Shown here piece by piece: positions 17,325 to 26,330 of a DNA stretch of 64,000 nt; the stretch's first letter is position 1, and each line of letters starts with the position of its first letter. The position numbers were made by a program, and so were the translations under genes. The notes below the pieces were generated by a model. It did not search any database and was not told the origin of the DNA. It was given only the letters and a program-made list of their open reading frames with translations. The stretch is from contig NZ_JAJOMA010000031.1 of the NCBI RefSeq assembly GCF_021129235.1, positions 19,907 to 83,906 on the forward strand. Direction: 5' to 3'. The DNA comes from Kineosporia mesophila. GTDB lineage: Bacteria; Actinomycetota; Actinomycetes; Actinomycetales; Kineosporiaceae.

Positions 17325-18015
17325 TCTTCCAGATCAGGAAGCAGATCGACGGGATCACCATGGCGAAGAGGCCGTTCCAGGCGAACGGACCGTCGAAGTC
17401 GACATAGACGAAGACACCGGGGAAGAACCCGGCGGCCAGGACGAGGTTGGCCCACCCGAACCAGCGCGGGAACACCGGGTTCTCGCGTCGGTCCACCAGT
17501 GCCGAGATCCCGATCACGGCCACGTTCAGCACGAAGATGACGGCGACCCCCACGTACGTGAGCCAGTACTGGTCGCTGAGCATCTGGATGATCTCCGGCG
17601 GCCGCTGCCGGTAGGTCGCGGTGGCCACCAGGGCCAAAGGGTAGATCCAGCCGGTCGGTGCGACGATCGCGGTGGTCAGCTGGACCATGGACAGCAGGCC
17701 CCAGCCGCCCTCGATCCGGTTCATCTGCAGGCTCGTGACCACGGCGAACGGATAGAACAGCGGGGCGAAGATCCCCATCAGGACGACGGCCCAGAGGATG
17801 CCGTCGTGGTGCTCCTGGAAGAAGGCGACCAGGGAGTCGGTGCTGGCGCCGGGCGAGGGTGGGGCGAGCTGGCCCACCACGTAGTAGGACACGGTGGCGG
17901 CGATCGCCACGACCGCGCCGCACCACACCGACCATCGGTACAGTCTGAACTTCACTTTCTCGTCCACACAAATCTCCTTTGATTCGCCGTCGGGTGGGAA
18001 AGTGTTGTGAGACAT
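17233..18015 (-). CDS. Multi-pass membrane protein of the meta-cleavage cluster
   Basis: A 260-aa protein with about seven hydrophobic helices. It is the last gene of the minus-strand operon: its ATG lies 6 bp after the stop of the KstD-like gene. The tight coupling suggests a role in uptake of the pathway substrate or in anchoring an enzyme, but no transporter motif is seen. Proteins of this look occur in Actinobacteria beside steroid and aromatic degradation genes. The 3' end overlaps a convergent gene. Confidence 0.7.
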   Translation of the reverse strand: MSHNTFPPDGESKEICVDEKVKFRLYRWSVWCGAVVAIAATVSYYVVGQLAPPSPGASTDSLVAFFQEHHDGILWAVVLMGIFAPLFYPFAVVTSLQMNRIEGGWGLLSMVQLTTAIVAPTGWIYPLALVATATYRQRPPEIIQMLSDQYWLTYVGVAVIFVLNVAVIGISALVDRRENPVFPRWFGWANLVLAAGFFPGVFVYVDFDGPFAWNGLFAMVIPSICFLIWKIMMIWALLRAVGSEEREARGDAPAVAVTAA

Positions 18016-18021
18016 TGAATC

Positions 18022-19629
18022 TCAGTTTCCGGCAAGGTCCAGCACGGCCTGGTAGGCGAAGGCGACGGACGAGCCGATCGGGGTGCCCGCGCCGGGGTAG
18101 ACATGGCCGGACATCGCCGCCATCGTGTTTCCGGTCGCGTACAGACCGGGTATCGCCCGGCCGTCGGTCCCGAGCACGCGGGCGTCCACGTCGGTCTTCA
18201 GGCCGCCCTTGGTGCCGATGTCCGAGAGCAACACGGTGGCGACGTAATAGGGAGGGCTGTCCAACGGCGGCAGGAGAGGGTTCTTCAGGCTCTCGTCGGG
18301 CATCGCCAGATAGTTCAGGGAAGCCGGCGGCCCGGCCGGGTAGCCGACGATGTAAGACATCGTCCGGTCCCAGGTGCTCTCGCCGCGGTGGAACTTCTCG
18401 TCGACGCCGGTATCGGAGAAGTGGTTGTACTCCTCCACCGTCGCCTTCAGGTTCGCGTGCGGCACCCCGATGAGTTCGGCCACTCCCTCGAGGGTTTCGG
18501 CCTTACGCAAGGCACCGGAGGCGAACCACTCCGGTGCGGTCGGCTCCCCGGGTGGGCCGCCGATGTTGAAAGTGTCCAGGTGTCGCTGGTCGAACACCCA
18601 GGAGATCGGCAGGTGCGAGGTCGCCGTCGTGGTGTGGGCCCGGTAGATGGCGTGGCCGGACTGGTCGTAGGGAGCCGTCTCGTTGCAGAAGCGGCGGCCC
18701 TCGCCGTTGACCCAGACACCGCCCCGGGTGCCGGTGTGGAACAGTGGTTTTCCGTAGGGCTGGAGCACGCCGGGGATGAACCAGGCCTCGTCGAGCAGTT
18801 CGGTGTCGGCGCCGACGGCCACACCGGCCAGCAGCGCGTCACCGGTGTTGCCGGGTGCGCCGTTCGACCATGCGCCGGTCAGGTCCGACGACTGGTAGCG
18901 GGCCCTGAGTTCGGCATTCCGCTCGAAACCCCCGGCGGCCAGCAGCACGCCCCGGGTGGCGCGAAGGGTCACGTCGCCGTCCTCGACCGCGGCGACCAGC
19001 CCGACGACCCTGCCCTCCTCCACGACCAGGCTCTTCAGTGCGGTCCCGGTCCGGACCTCACCGTTGCCCGTCTCCAGGAACGCCTTCAGGGCCCGGCCGA
19101 TCAGGGAACGCCCGCCCACCCAGACCGGCCCCTCGTCGATGCCGCGCTGCTCGGTGTAGATCGGACGGCGGACCAGGGCCGCCTCCTTGCCGAGCTTCGC
19201 GACCGCGAGGGCCGGTGGGAAGATCGTGCGTCCGGTCGGGCTGGCTCCCGGCAGCGCCGAGTAGTAGTCCGGCACGGGCTGGAACTCGAAGCTCTGGAAC
19301 CAGGGGTTGCGCTCCAGTTCGTCGATGACGGCAATGCCGGCCCGCAGATAGGCATCCTGCAGATCGGCCCGGGAGTCGTCGGCCACGGCCGCGCGCAGGT
19401 ACGTACGACCGGCCTCCACATCGTCGTCGGCCCCGGCCCGGGTGATCGGTGCCGAGCCCGGGTACCAGATACCGGCCCCGGAGTAAGCGGTCGTCCCGCC
19501 GACCTGATCGGTCTTCTCGATCAGCAGGGTCCGCAGCCCACGGGACGCGGCCAGATAGGCGCCCACCAGGCCACCCGCCCCGGACCCGACCACGACGACG
19601 TCGTACGTGGTCGCATCTTCAGATGTCAC
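18022..19629 (-). CDS. KstD-like FAD-dependent dehydrogenase (3-ketosteroid delta1-dehydrogenase family)
   Basis: A 535-aa flavoprotein of the fumarate reductase/KstD superfamily. The FAD-binding GSGAGG loop lies at residues 15-20, the EKTDQVGGTTAYSGAGIWYP segment at about 38-57 contains the Tyr/Ser region typical of KstD, and the C-terminal part ends with LYATGNTMAAM and YPGAGTPIGSSVAFAY, the second FAD-binding element near the active site. KstD enzymes introduce the C1-C2 double bond into 3-ketosteroids, which leads to opening of ring B and aromatisation of ring A. Here the substrate could be a simpler cyclic ketone, so the steroid role is an inference. GTG at 19629 has GAGGAGAG. Third gene of the HsaA-HsaB-like operon. 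Confidence 0.85.
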   Translation of the reverse strand: MTSEDATTYDVVVVGSGAGGLVGAYLAASRGLRTLLIEKTDQVGGTTAYSGAGIWYPGSAPITRAGADDDVEAGRTYLRAAVADDSRADLQDAYLRAGIAVIDELERNPWFQSFEFQPVPDYYSALPGASPTGRTIFPPALAVAKLGKEAALVRRPIYTEQRGIDEGPVWVGGRSLIGRALKAFLETGNGEVRTGTALKSLVVEEGRVVGLVAAVEDGDVTLRATRGVLLAAGGFERNAELRARYQSSDLTGAWSNGAPGNTGDALLAGVAVGADTELLDEAWFIPGVLQPYGKPLFHTGTRGGVWVNGEGRRFCNETAPYDQSGHAIYRAHTTTATSHLPISWVFDQRHLDTFNIGGPPGEPTAPEWFASGALRKAETLEGVAELIGVPHANLKATVEEYNHFSDTGVDEKFHRGESTWDRTMSYIVGYPAGPPASLNYLAMPDESLKNPLLPPLDSPPYYVATVLLSDIGTKGGLKTDVDARVLGTDGRAIPGLYATGNTMAAMSGHVYPGAGTPIGSSVAFAYQAVLDLAGN

Positions 19630-19675
19630 GATCTCTCCTCATCCGTGAGCCACATGGTTCTCGCGACAACAGCGT

Positions 19676-20242
19676 TCATCCCCATCCGAGGGACCAGTCG
19701 GGCAGGGCGGAGGCGTGCGGGCCGAAGGCGCCGTACTCGCCGCGGAAGAACAGCAGGGGCAGCTTGCTCGAGACCACCCGGAGGTCCTGCACGGCCCCGA
19801 GGGCCAGGAAGTGGTCACCGGCCTCCACCACCTGATCCATCGTGCAGTCGACCCGGGCCACGATGCCGTCCAGGACCGGTGCCCCGGTGGAGGAGGGTGA
19901 CCAGGTCACTCCCCGGAACCGGTCCGGCCCGCGGCCCGCCATCGAGCGGCAGAGGCCGACCTGGTCGGCGGCCAGCACGTTGACGGTGAAATGCCCGGCG
20001 TCGCGGATCTTGGGGAAGGTACTGGATGCCCGGTCGGCCAGGAACATGACCATCGGCGGGTCGAGGGAGACCGAGGAGAACGAGCCGACGACCATGGCCA
20101 GCGGCTCGCCCTCGCGGCCCGGCGCCGTCACCACGACCACACCGGTCGGGAAGTTGCCCAGTACGTCGCGGAAGTACCGGGCCGGGGTAGCGCCCTCGGG
20201 AACACTGGGGAAGCCCCAGCCGGCGTCCGTCACCTCGGCCAT
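19676..20242 (-). CDS. Flavin reductase of a two-component monooxygenase (HsaB-like)
   Basis: A 188-aa flavin reductase-like protein (FMN-binding split barrel): RDVLGNFPTGVVVVTA near 25-40, the PMVMFLADRASSTFPKIRDA segment near 75-95 with the conserved FN/FTVNVLA strand, and a C-terminal LLFFRGEYGAFG. Such proteins use NADH to make free reduced flavin for a partner oxygenase. Its gene begins only 4 bp after the stop of the HsaA-like oxygenase, the usual pairing in steroid and phenol pathways. Confidence 0.88.
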   Translation of the reverse strand: MAEVTDAGWGFPSVPEGATPARYFRDVLGNFPTGVVVVTAPGREGEPLAMVVGSFSSVSLDPPMVMFLADRASSTFPKIRDAGHFTVNVLAADQVGLCRSMAGRGPDRFRGVTWSPSSTGAPVLDGIVARVDCTMDQVVEAGDHFLALGAVQDLRVVSSKLPLLFFRGEYGAFGPHASALPDWSLGWG

Positions 20243-20246
20243 CCGA

Positions 20247-21455
20247 TCAGATCACCCCGCGCAGGTGGTCCGGCAGGTCGACACCCATCTCCAGGACGGC
20301 GCCGGCGTGGTAAACCGGGCCCGGCATGTGGATGAAGTGCTGCAGTCCCATGTGCGCATCGCGCCAGAAGCGCTGCAGCGGATTGTCGCGGCGTCCCGCG
20401 TTGCCACCGGAGCGGGCGAAGATCTCGTCGACCGCGTTCACCGCTCGCCAGGCACAGCGGATCTGGTTGCGCCGGATCTGCCCGGCCTGCTTCGTGGTGA
20501 TCGGATGGCCGGCCTCGAGCTGGGCGTAGGCCCCGGTCACGCCGTCGAGCAGCTGGGATCGGGAGGCCGCGATGTCGGCCGCTGCCTCGGAGATCGCGTA
20601 GAGCGAGTACGGGTCGTCCTTCATCCGCCCGCCCGCGGCGTTGACCCGGTTGCGCTGATAGGCCAGGTGCTGACCGAGCGCGCCCTCGGCGATACCGACC
20701 ACCGCCGAGGTGATGCCCAGCGGGAACAGCACCGCGAACGGCAGCCTGAACAGCGTCCCGGTACGCCCCACCCGTTCGGCCGCGATCCCCTGGGCCACGT
20801 CCAGGTGCGAGACCGTCCGGTAGGCGGGCACGAACGCGTTCTTGACCACCACGTCCTTGCTGCCCGTTCCCTGCAGGCCGATCACGTTCCAGGAGTCCTG
20901 GAGGATCTCGTAGTCCTGGCGGGGGATCAGCACGTGCAGATAGGTCGGTGAGGCCGCCGGCCGCCCCGAGCCGTCCCCGGTGAGCGCTCCGAGGAACACC
21001 CAGTCGGCGTGATCGGTCCCCGAGGAGAATTGCCAGTGGCCGGTGACGACGTAGCCGCCGTCGACGGGTTCGGCAATACCGCTGGGGGTGTAGGGCGAGG
21101 ACACCCAGGTATCCTGGTTCTGGCCCCAGACCTCTTCGCCCACACGGGGATCCAGCATGGCGATCTCCCACGGATGAACGCCGACGACGCCGGCCACCCA
21201 CCCGCTGGCACCGCACCGCCGGGCGGTGGCCATGACCGCCTCGCCGAATTCCCGGGGGTGGACCTGATACCCCCCGTGTTCCTCCGGGGCCAGCAGACGC
21301 ATCAGACCGGCGTCCTTGATGGCCTGGACGCTCCGGTCGGACAACCGGCCGAGTCGCTCCGTCTCCTCCGCTGCGGCCTCGAACTCGTCGGCCACCTTCT
21401 CGACGCGACGGACGGCGTCGCTCCCGGCGGTATCCGTACTAGCTGGCGTGGGCAC
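20247..21455 (-). CDS. Flavin-dependent monooxygenase, HsaA-like (acyl-CoA dehydrogenase fold)
   Basis: A 402-aa protein of the acyl-CoA dehydrogenase/HpaB-type oxygenase group. Seen are the N-terminal helical part with LMRLLAPEEHGGYQVHP, the middle beta domain with YVVTGHWQFSSGTDHADWVF, and the C-terminal helices ending RDAHMGLQHFIHMPG. The acyl-CoA dehydrogenase catalytic Glu is absent, as in HsaA, which hydroxylates the phenolic A-ring of a secosteroid using reduced flavin. GTG at 21455 with GGAGGTG (complement of 21461-21467) is preferred; an ATG at 21494 adds 13 residues but lacks such a site. First gene of the minus-strand operon, divergent from the hydrolase gene. Confidence 0.88.
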   Translation of the reverse strand: MPTPASTDTAGSDAVRRVEKVADEFEAAAEETERLGRLSDRSVQAIKDAGLMRLLAPEEHGGYQVHPREFGEAVMATARRCGASGWVAGVVGVHPWEIAMLDPRVGEEVWGQNQDTWVSSPYTPSGIAEPVDGGYVVTGHWQFSSGTDHADWVFLGALTGDGSGRPAASPTYLHVLIPRQDYEILQDSWNVIGLQGTGSKDVVVKNAFVPAYRTVSHLDVAQGIAAERVGRTGTLFRLPFAVLFPLGITSAVVGIAEGALGQHLAYQRNRVNAAGGRMKDDPYSLYAISEAAADIAASRSQLLDGVTGAYAQLEAGHPITTKQAGQIRRNQIRCAWRAVNAVDEIFARSGGNAGRRDNPLQRFWRDAHMGLQHFIHMPGPVYHAGAVLEMGVDLPDHLRGVI

Positions 21456-21625
21456 GGTGGCACCTCCAACTGCTGGTCGGTTCACGGCCTTCATCGGCTG
21501 CGATGCGCAACATCGTGCGGGCCGGTTGTTTTCCCGGAGAAGGGTCATCCCACTGATCGGGAATCGCCGTGCTGGCGAGCGCCGAACGTCTGCTTGAGTC
21601 GAGGTGGAGAGCGGAGGTTCGAGCC
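21456..21625. promoter_or_regulatory. Divergent promoter region of the meta-cleavage operons
   Basis: This gap must drive both the HsaA-like operon (minus) and the hydrolase operon (plus). It carries a small perfect inverted repeat, CGATG (21501-21505), five bases, CATCG (21511-21515), roughly mid-way. An operator for the IclR protein encoded at 25.4 kb is possible; IclR sites are short palindromes of this size. No -35/-10 pair is clear. Confidence 0.45.
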
Positions 21626-22522
21626 ATGACCGAGACACCTGTGGCACCGGAATTGCTGACCCACGAGAGCACCCTGCGGGAGCTGACCACCGACAAGGGC
21701 GTGCTGCGCTACCACGAGGCCGGGCAGGGGCCACCTCTGGTGCTGCTGCACGGCTCGGGTCCGGGCGTCAGCGGCTGGCGCAACTTCAGCGGCAGCCTCG
21801 GCCTGTTCGCCGGGCACTTCCGTACCCTGATCCTGGAGTTCCCCGGGTTCGGGATCAGCGATCCCACCGATGAGCACGCGATGCTCGGCGCCCCGGCGAC
21901 CGTGCTGCGGTTCCTGGACGGTCTCGGCCTGGACCGCGTGGACCTGATCGGCAACTCGATGGGCGGGCAGGTCGCCACGAAACTGGCCCTCACCCGCCCG
22001 GAGCGGGTGCGGCGCCTGGTCACCATCGGGGGCATCGGGCGCAATCTGTACGCGCCGATGCCCAGTGAGGGCCTGCGGCTGCTGACCGACTTCGTCGACG
22101 ACCCGACCCGCCCGAACCTGGTGCGCTGGCTGCGCGGGATGGTCTTCGACCAGTCGCTGATCACCGAGGAACTGATCGAGGACCGCCTGAGCACCGGCAC
22201 CGAGGCACAGACCCTGGCCACGGCCCGGTCCATGTTCGGCAGTGAGGCGCTGAAGTTCCTGATCGCGGCCGCCCAGGCCGGCGGTGTCCCGGAATGGGCG
22301 CAGCTGGGGAACATCACCGCGCCGACCCTGCTCACCTGGGGCCGGGACGACCGCGTCACCCCGCTGGACTCGTCCATCATCCCGATGCGCGCCATTCCCA
22401 ACGGTGAGCTGCACGTGTTCCCGAACAGCGGGCACTGGGTGATGATCGAGGCGAAAGAAGCCTGGGAGAGCGTGGTCCTGGCCTTCCTGACCCGGCCCGA
22501 CGCCTGCTCAGACGCGTCGTGA
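21626..22522 (+). CDS. Meta-cleavage product hydrolase (HsaD/BphD-like)
   Basis: A 298-aa alpha/beta hydrolase. The oxyanion region is LLHGSGPGVSGWRNF (about 43-57), the nucleophile elbow GNSMGG (Ser about 114), the acid in WGRDDRVTP and the His in NSGHWVMIE near the end; HGSGPGxxGW is the signature of C-C bond hydrolases that split 2-hydroxy-6-oxodienoates. In this operon it should cut the dioxygenase product into 2-hydroxypenta-2,4-dienoate (or a homologue) and an acid. ATG at 21626 follows GCGGAGG. Its stop overlaps the GTG of the hydratase gene by four bases. Confidence 0.92.
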   Translation: MTETPVAPELLTHESTLRELTTDKGVLRYHEAGQGPPLVLLHGSGPGVSGWRNFSGSLGLFAGHFRTLILEFPGFGISDPTDEHAMLGAPATVLRFLDGLGLDRVDLIGNSMGGQVATKLALTRPERVRRLVTIGGIGRNLYAPMPSEGLRLLTDFVDDPTRPNLVRWLRGMVFDQSLITEELIEDRLSTGTEAQTLATARSMFGSEALKFLIAAAQAGGVPEWAQLGNITAPTLLTWGRDDRVTPLDSSIIPMRAIPNGELHVFPNSGHWVMIEAKEAWESVVLAFLTRPDACSDAS

Positions 22523-23331
22523 CGACCGATCTCACTCTGCCGGGCCGTGTCCAGCAGGCCGCCGACCGACTGCTGACCGCGCAGCGGGAGCGCCGCCCCG
22601 GCGCGCCGGTCCGTGACCTGATCGGCAGCACCGACATCACCGCCGCCTATGCGGTCCAGCAGCGGGTCGTCGACTCCCGGCTGGCGGCCGGTGCTCGCCG
22701 GGTGGGCCGCAAGATCGGCCTCACCTCCGCGGCCGTGCAGCAGCAGGTCGGTGTCGACCGGCCGGACTTCGGGGTCCTGCTCGACGACATGCTCTTCCAC
22801 CACGGCGACCAGATCCCGGCCGGACGGCTGCTCCAGCCCCGGGCCGAGGGGGAGATCGCTTTCGTGCTCGCGACCGACCTCGAGGACCCTGACCTGCCGC
22901 GCGAGCGGCTGCCACAGGCCGTCTCCCACGCCGTCGCCGCGATCGAGGTGGTGGACAGCCGGGTGCGTGAGTGGGACATCGCCATCACCGACACTGTCGC
23001 CGACAACGCTTCCAGCGGCGCCTTCGTCCTCGGGCGGGAGCAGGTGCCGCTCGACGCGTTCGTGCCCCGTGACGTCACCATGCGGATGACCGTCAACGGC
23101 ACCGAGATGTCCACCGGCACCGGACAAGCCTGCCTCGGCGACCCGCTGGACGCGTTGTGGTGGCTGGCCCGCACGTCCATCGAATTCGGCGCCCCCCTGC
23201 GCGCGGGCGAGATCATTCTCTCCGGTGCCCTCGGGCCGCTGGTCCCGGTCCGGGCCGGGGATGCCCTGGACCTCGAGGTCAGCGGCCTGGGCCGTGTCTT
23301 CGTCACTTTTACGCGAGGTGAGTACTCATGA
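22519..23331 (+). CDS. 2-keto-4-pentenoate hydratase (HsaE/BphH-like)
   Basis: A 270-aa fumarylacetoacetate hydrolase-superfamily protein: [17 protein letters not shown] near 68, the metal-binding E-x-E pair in [10 protein letters not shown] (about 110) and [13 protein letters not shown] (about 140), and the terminal GLGPL-like ALGPLVPV. It adds water to 2-hydroxypenta-2,4-dienoate to give 4-hydroxy-2-oxovalerate. GTG start overlaps the hydrolase stop, and its stop overlaps the next ATG, indicating translational coupling. Confidence 0.92.
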   Translation: MTTDLTLPGRVQQAADRLLTAQRERRPGAPVRDLIGSTDITAAYAVQQRVVDSRLAAGARRVGRKIGLTSAAVQQQVGVDRPDFGVLLDDMLFHHGDQIPAGRLLQPRAEGEIAFVLATDLEDPDLPRERLPQAVSHAVAAIEVVDSRVREWDIAITDTVADNASSGAFVLGREQVPLDAFVPRDVTMRMTVNGTEMSTGTGQACLGDPLDALWWLARTSIEFGAPLRAGEIILSGALGPLVPVRAGDALDLEVSGLGRVFVTFTRGEYS

Positions 23332-24266
23332 CCACGAAGGTCGCCGTGATCGGTTCCGGAAACATCGGGACCGACCTGATGTTCAAGATCATCCGAAGGT
23401 CCACGGTCCTGGAAATGGCGGCCATGGTCGGCATCGACCCGCAGTCCGACGGCCTGGCCCGTGCCTCCCGGCTGAGCATCCCGGTCACCTCCGACGGGGT
23501 CAAAGGCCTGATCGCAATGCCGGGCTTCGACGAGATCGGGATCGTCTTCGACGCCACCTCGGCCCGCGGGCACCTGGAGAACGCGCAGGCCCTGGCGCCG
23601 TTCGGCAAGCGGCTCATCGATCTCACACCGGCCGCGAGCGGACCGTTCGTGGTGCCCCCGGTGAATCTGACCCAGCACCTGGACGCACCGGACATCAACA
23701 TGGTGACGTGCGGGGGCCAGGCCACGATCCCGATCGTGGCGGCGGTCTCCCGGGTCACCCCGGTGCCCTACGCCGAGATCGTGGCCTCGGTGTCGTCGCG
23801 CTCGGCCGGTCCCGGTACCCGGGCGAACATCGACGAGTTCACCGAGACCACCGCCCACGCGGTCGAGAACGTCGGCGGAGCGGTACGGGGCAAGGCGATC
23901 ATCATCCTCAACCCCGCGGACCCGCCACTGATCATGCGCGACACCGTCTACTGCCTGACCGGGGACGTCGATCACGACGCGGTCCGGGAGTCCATCACCC
24001 GGATGGTCGCCGACGTCGCCCAGTACGTCCCCGGGTACCGGCTGAAGCAGAAGGTCCAGTTCGCCGCAGTGGATCCCGCAGCCCTGACACCCCTGCTGGG
24101 TGACGCCGCTGCGGGCGTGCGCTGGAAGATCAGTACCTTCCTCGAAGTCGAGGGTGCAGCCGATTATCTGCCGCCCTACGCGGGCAATCTCGACATCATG
24201 ACCGCAGCTGCCCTGCGCGTGGGTGAGCTCGTCGCCACCGGTACGACGTCAGGAGCCCGTCCGTGA
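23328..24266 (+). CDS. Acetaldehyde dehydrogenase, acylating (HsaG/BphJ-like)
   Basis: A 312-aa enzyme with the NAD-binding [17 protein letters not shown] at the N-terminus, the catalytic cysteine in [14 protein letters not shown] (about 129-142) and the dimerisation part ending [20 protein letters not shown]. It oxidises the aldehyde released by the aldolase, directly channelled from its partner, to acetyl- or propionyl-CoA. The order hydratase, dehydrogenase, aldolase and the four-base overlaps are those of meta-pathway operons. Confidence 0.94.
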   Translation: MTTKVAVIGSGNIGTDLMFKIIRRSTVLEMAAMVGIDPQSDGLARASRLSIPVTSDGVKGLIAMPGFDEIGIVFDATSARGHLENAQALAPFGKRLIDLTPAASGPFVVPPVNLTQHLDAPDINMVTCGGQATIPIVAAVSRVTPVPYAEIVASVSSRSAGPGTRANIDEFTETTAHAVENVGGAVRGKAIIILNPADPPLIMRDTVYCLTGDVDHDAVRESITRMVADVAQYVPGYRLKQKVQFAAVDPAALTPLLGDAAAGVRWKISTFLEVEGAADYLPPYAGNLDIMTAAALRVGELVATGTTSGARP

Positions 24267-25264
24267 ACATCTACCTGCAGGACGTCACCCTTCGCGACGG
24301 CATGCACGCCATGCGGCACCGGATCGGCCTGCGCCCCCTGGCCGCCGTCGTCGCAGCTCTCGACCGTGCCGGGGTGAACGCGATCGAGGTGACGCACGGA
24401 GACGGGCTGTCAGGCTCCAGCCTGAACTACGGCATCGGCAGTCATTCGGACTGGGAGTGGATCGAGGCCGCGGTGGCGCAGATGCAGCAGGCCGTACCGA
24501 CCAGCCTCCTGCTGCCCGGTGTCGGCACCATCGAGGACCTGCGCCGGGCTGCCGGGCTGGGCATCCGATCGGTCCGGATCGCGACCCACTGCACCGAGGC
24601 GGACATCTCGGCCCAGCACATCTCCGCCGCCCGTGAACTGGGCCTGGATGTCTCCGGTTTCCTGATGATGGCCCATCTGGCCCCGCCGCCGGAACTGGCC
24701 CGGCAGGCAAAACTGATGGAGTCGTACGGCGCCCACTGTGTCTACGTGACCGACTCCGCCGGCGCCCTGACCATGGCCGGCGTCCGGGACCGGATCCGCG
24801 CCTACCGGGAGGTGCTCGACGACGCCACTCAGATCGGGATCCACGCCCACCAGAATCTGTCGCTGTCGGTGGCCAACTCGGTGGTCGCGGTCGAGGAGGG
24901 CGCTCACCGGGTGGACGCGTCGCTGGCCGGTCACGGGGCCGGCGCGGGCAACACCCCGATCGAGGCGTTCGTCGCGGTCGCCGATCGTCTGGGCTGGGAG
25001 ACCGGCTGCTCGGTGTTCGAGTTGCAGGATGCCGCCGACGATCTCGTGCGCCCCCGGCAGGAGCGGCCGGTGCAGGTCGACCGGGAGACCCTGACCCTGG
25101 GCTACGCCGGGGTCTACTCCAGCTTCCTGCTCCACGCCGAGGACGCGGCGAAGACCTACGGCCCGGACGCGCGGCGGCTACTCACGGTGGCGGGGGAGCG
25201 GGCCCTGGTGGGAGGCCAGGAGGACATGCTGGTGGACATCGCACTCGACATCGTCGACAAGTGA
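24263..25264 (+). CDS. 4-hydroxy-2-oxovalerate aldolase (HsaF/BphI-like)
   Basis: A 333-aa class II, divalent-metal aldolase of the HMGL family. [15 protein letters not shown] at the N-terminus has the catalytic Arg-Asp, and [15 protein letters not shown] (about 191-205) gives the metal-binding His-x-His. The C-terminal DmpG-type communication domain with [17 protein letters not shown] binds the dehydrogenase partner. It splits 4-hydroxy-2-oxo acids into pyruvate and an aldehyde. GTG start overlaps the previous stop; last gene of the operon, followed by the IclR gene. Confidence 0.94.
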   Translation: MNIYLQDVTLRDGMHAMRHRIGLRPLAAVVAALDRAGVNAIEVTHGDGLSGSSLNYGIGSHSDWEWIEAAVAQMQQAVPTSLLLPGVGTIEDLRRAAGLGIRSVRIATHCTEADISAQHISAARELGLDVSGFLMMAHLAPPPELARQAKLMESYGAHCVYVTDSAGALTMAGVRDRIRAYREVLDDATQIGIHAHQNLSLSVANSVVAVEEGAHRVDASLAGHGAGAGNTPIEAFVAVADRLGWETGCSVFELQDAADDLVRPRQERPVQVDRETLTLGYAGVYSSFLLHAEDAAKTYGPDARRLLTVAGERALVGGQEDMLVDIALDIVDK

Positions 25265-25375
25265 TTCGCGACGGTTCGGAAAGACCCACAAACGCAGCCA
25301 TTCCCATCCGTGAATCAGGCGTTATAGTCAACTGATTATCTGTTCGCCGACAAAGATGTCAGTGGGTCGATAGAG

Positions 25376-26266
25376 ATGAGCGTCAGATCCTCGAACGGTC
25401 CGAAGGACGCTAACCCCTCTTCCGGGACTGAACCTCCGTCGATGGTGGAGCGAATCACCCAGATCATGGATGTTTTCGCCTTGCCGATGGCCACGCTGTC
25501 CCTGGATGAGGTCACCCGCCGGTCCGGGTTACCCCGCTCCACCACGCACCGGATTCTCACCAAACTCGTCCAGTTCGGCTGGGTCAGCTACATCGATGCT
25601 CAGTACAGCCTGGGCCAGCGGGCTCTCGGTCTCGGTGCCCGGGAACTGGTGTACAACCAGCTTCGCTCCGCCGCACACAGCCGGCTGCACGATCTGTCCT
25701 GCCAGACCGGGCTGACGGTGCACCTGGCCGCCCTGGACGGCCCGAACATCTACTATGTAGACAAATTTGGAGGCCAGGGGTCTGTGCGCGTGCCCTCCGA
25801 GGTCGGAGGCCGGGCCCCGGCTCACTGCACGGCGCTCGGCAAGGCCATCCTGGCGCAGTTGCCGCCCGAAGCCGTGCACGAGCAGTATGCCGACGTGCTC
25901 GGCTCGGCCCGGCACACGAACCGCACGATCGTCACCATGTCCGCCCTGCACCGTGAACTCGCGCGCATCCGCGGACGCCATGGCCTGGCCTTCGAGCGCG
26001 GAGAATGCTTCTCGGACATCGCCTGCGTGGGGATGCCGGTGAGCGACAGCCGCGGCCCGGTCGCAGCCGTGTCGGTGGTAGCCGATTTCCGTTCCAACAT
26101 CGAACGTTTTGCGCCGCTGGTGGTGGAGGTGGCCCATGCGGTGTCACGCGACCTGATCCAGAAGGAGTCCGTGAGCACCGGTCAGCCGGCGCCCAATGCC
26201 TCGCGGGTCAGTCGCTGGGAATCGTCCTGGCTACTGGGGGATGGATCTCAGGTCAGCTCGGCCTGA
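25376..26266 (+). CDS. IclR-family transcriptional regulator
   Basis: A 296-aa regulator with an N-terminal winged helix (SLDEVTRRSGLPRSTTHRIL, about 43-62) and a C-terminal IclR effector domain (LHDLSCQTGLTVHLAALDG, AHCTALGKAILAQLP, GECFSDIACVGMPV). IclR proteins often control aromatic degradation operons as activators or repressors. Its place between the aldolase gene and the dioxygenase gene makes both divergent and flanking operons of block A the likely targets. A TATAGT element at 25322-25327 could be its -10 box. Confidence 0.9.
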   Translation: MSVRSSNGPKDANPSSGTEPPSMVERITQIMDVFALPMATLSLDEVTRRSGLPRSTTHRILTKLVQFGWVSYIDAQYSLGQRALGLGARELVYNQLRSAAHSRLHDLSCQTGLTVHLAALDGPNIYYVDKFGGQGSVRVPSEVGGRAPAHCTALGKAILAQLPPEAVHEQYADVLGSARHTNRTIVTMSALHRELARIRGRHGLAFERGECFSDIACVGMPVSDSRGPVAAVSVVADFRSNIERFAPLVVEVAHAVSRDLIQKESVSTGQPAPNASRVSRWESSWLLGDGSQVSSA

Positions 26267-26330
26267 ACCGGAACGGTGGAAGCGGTGGGGAAGGCATCCA
26301 GGCCCTCTCCACCGCTTCGGTTCGACCGCT

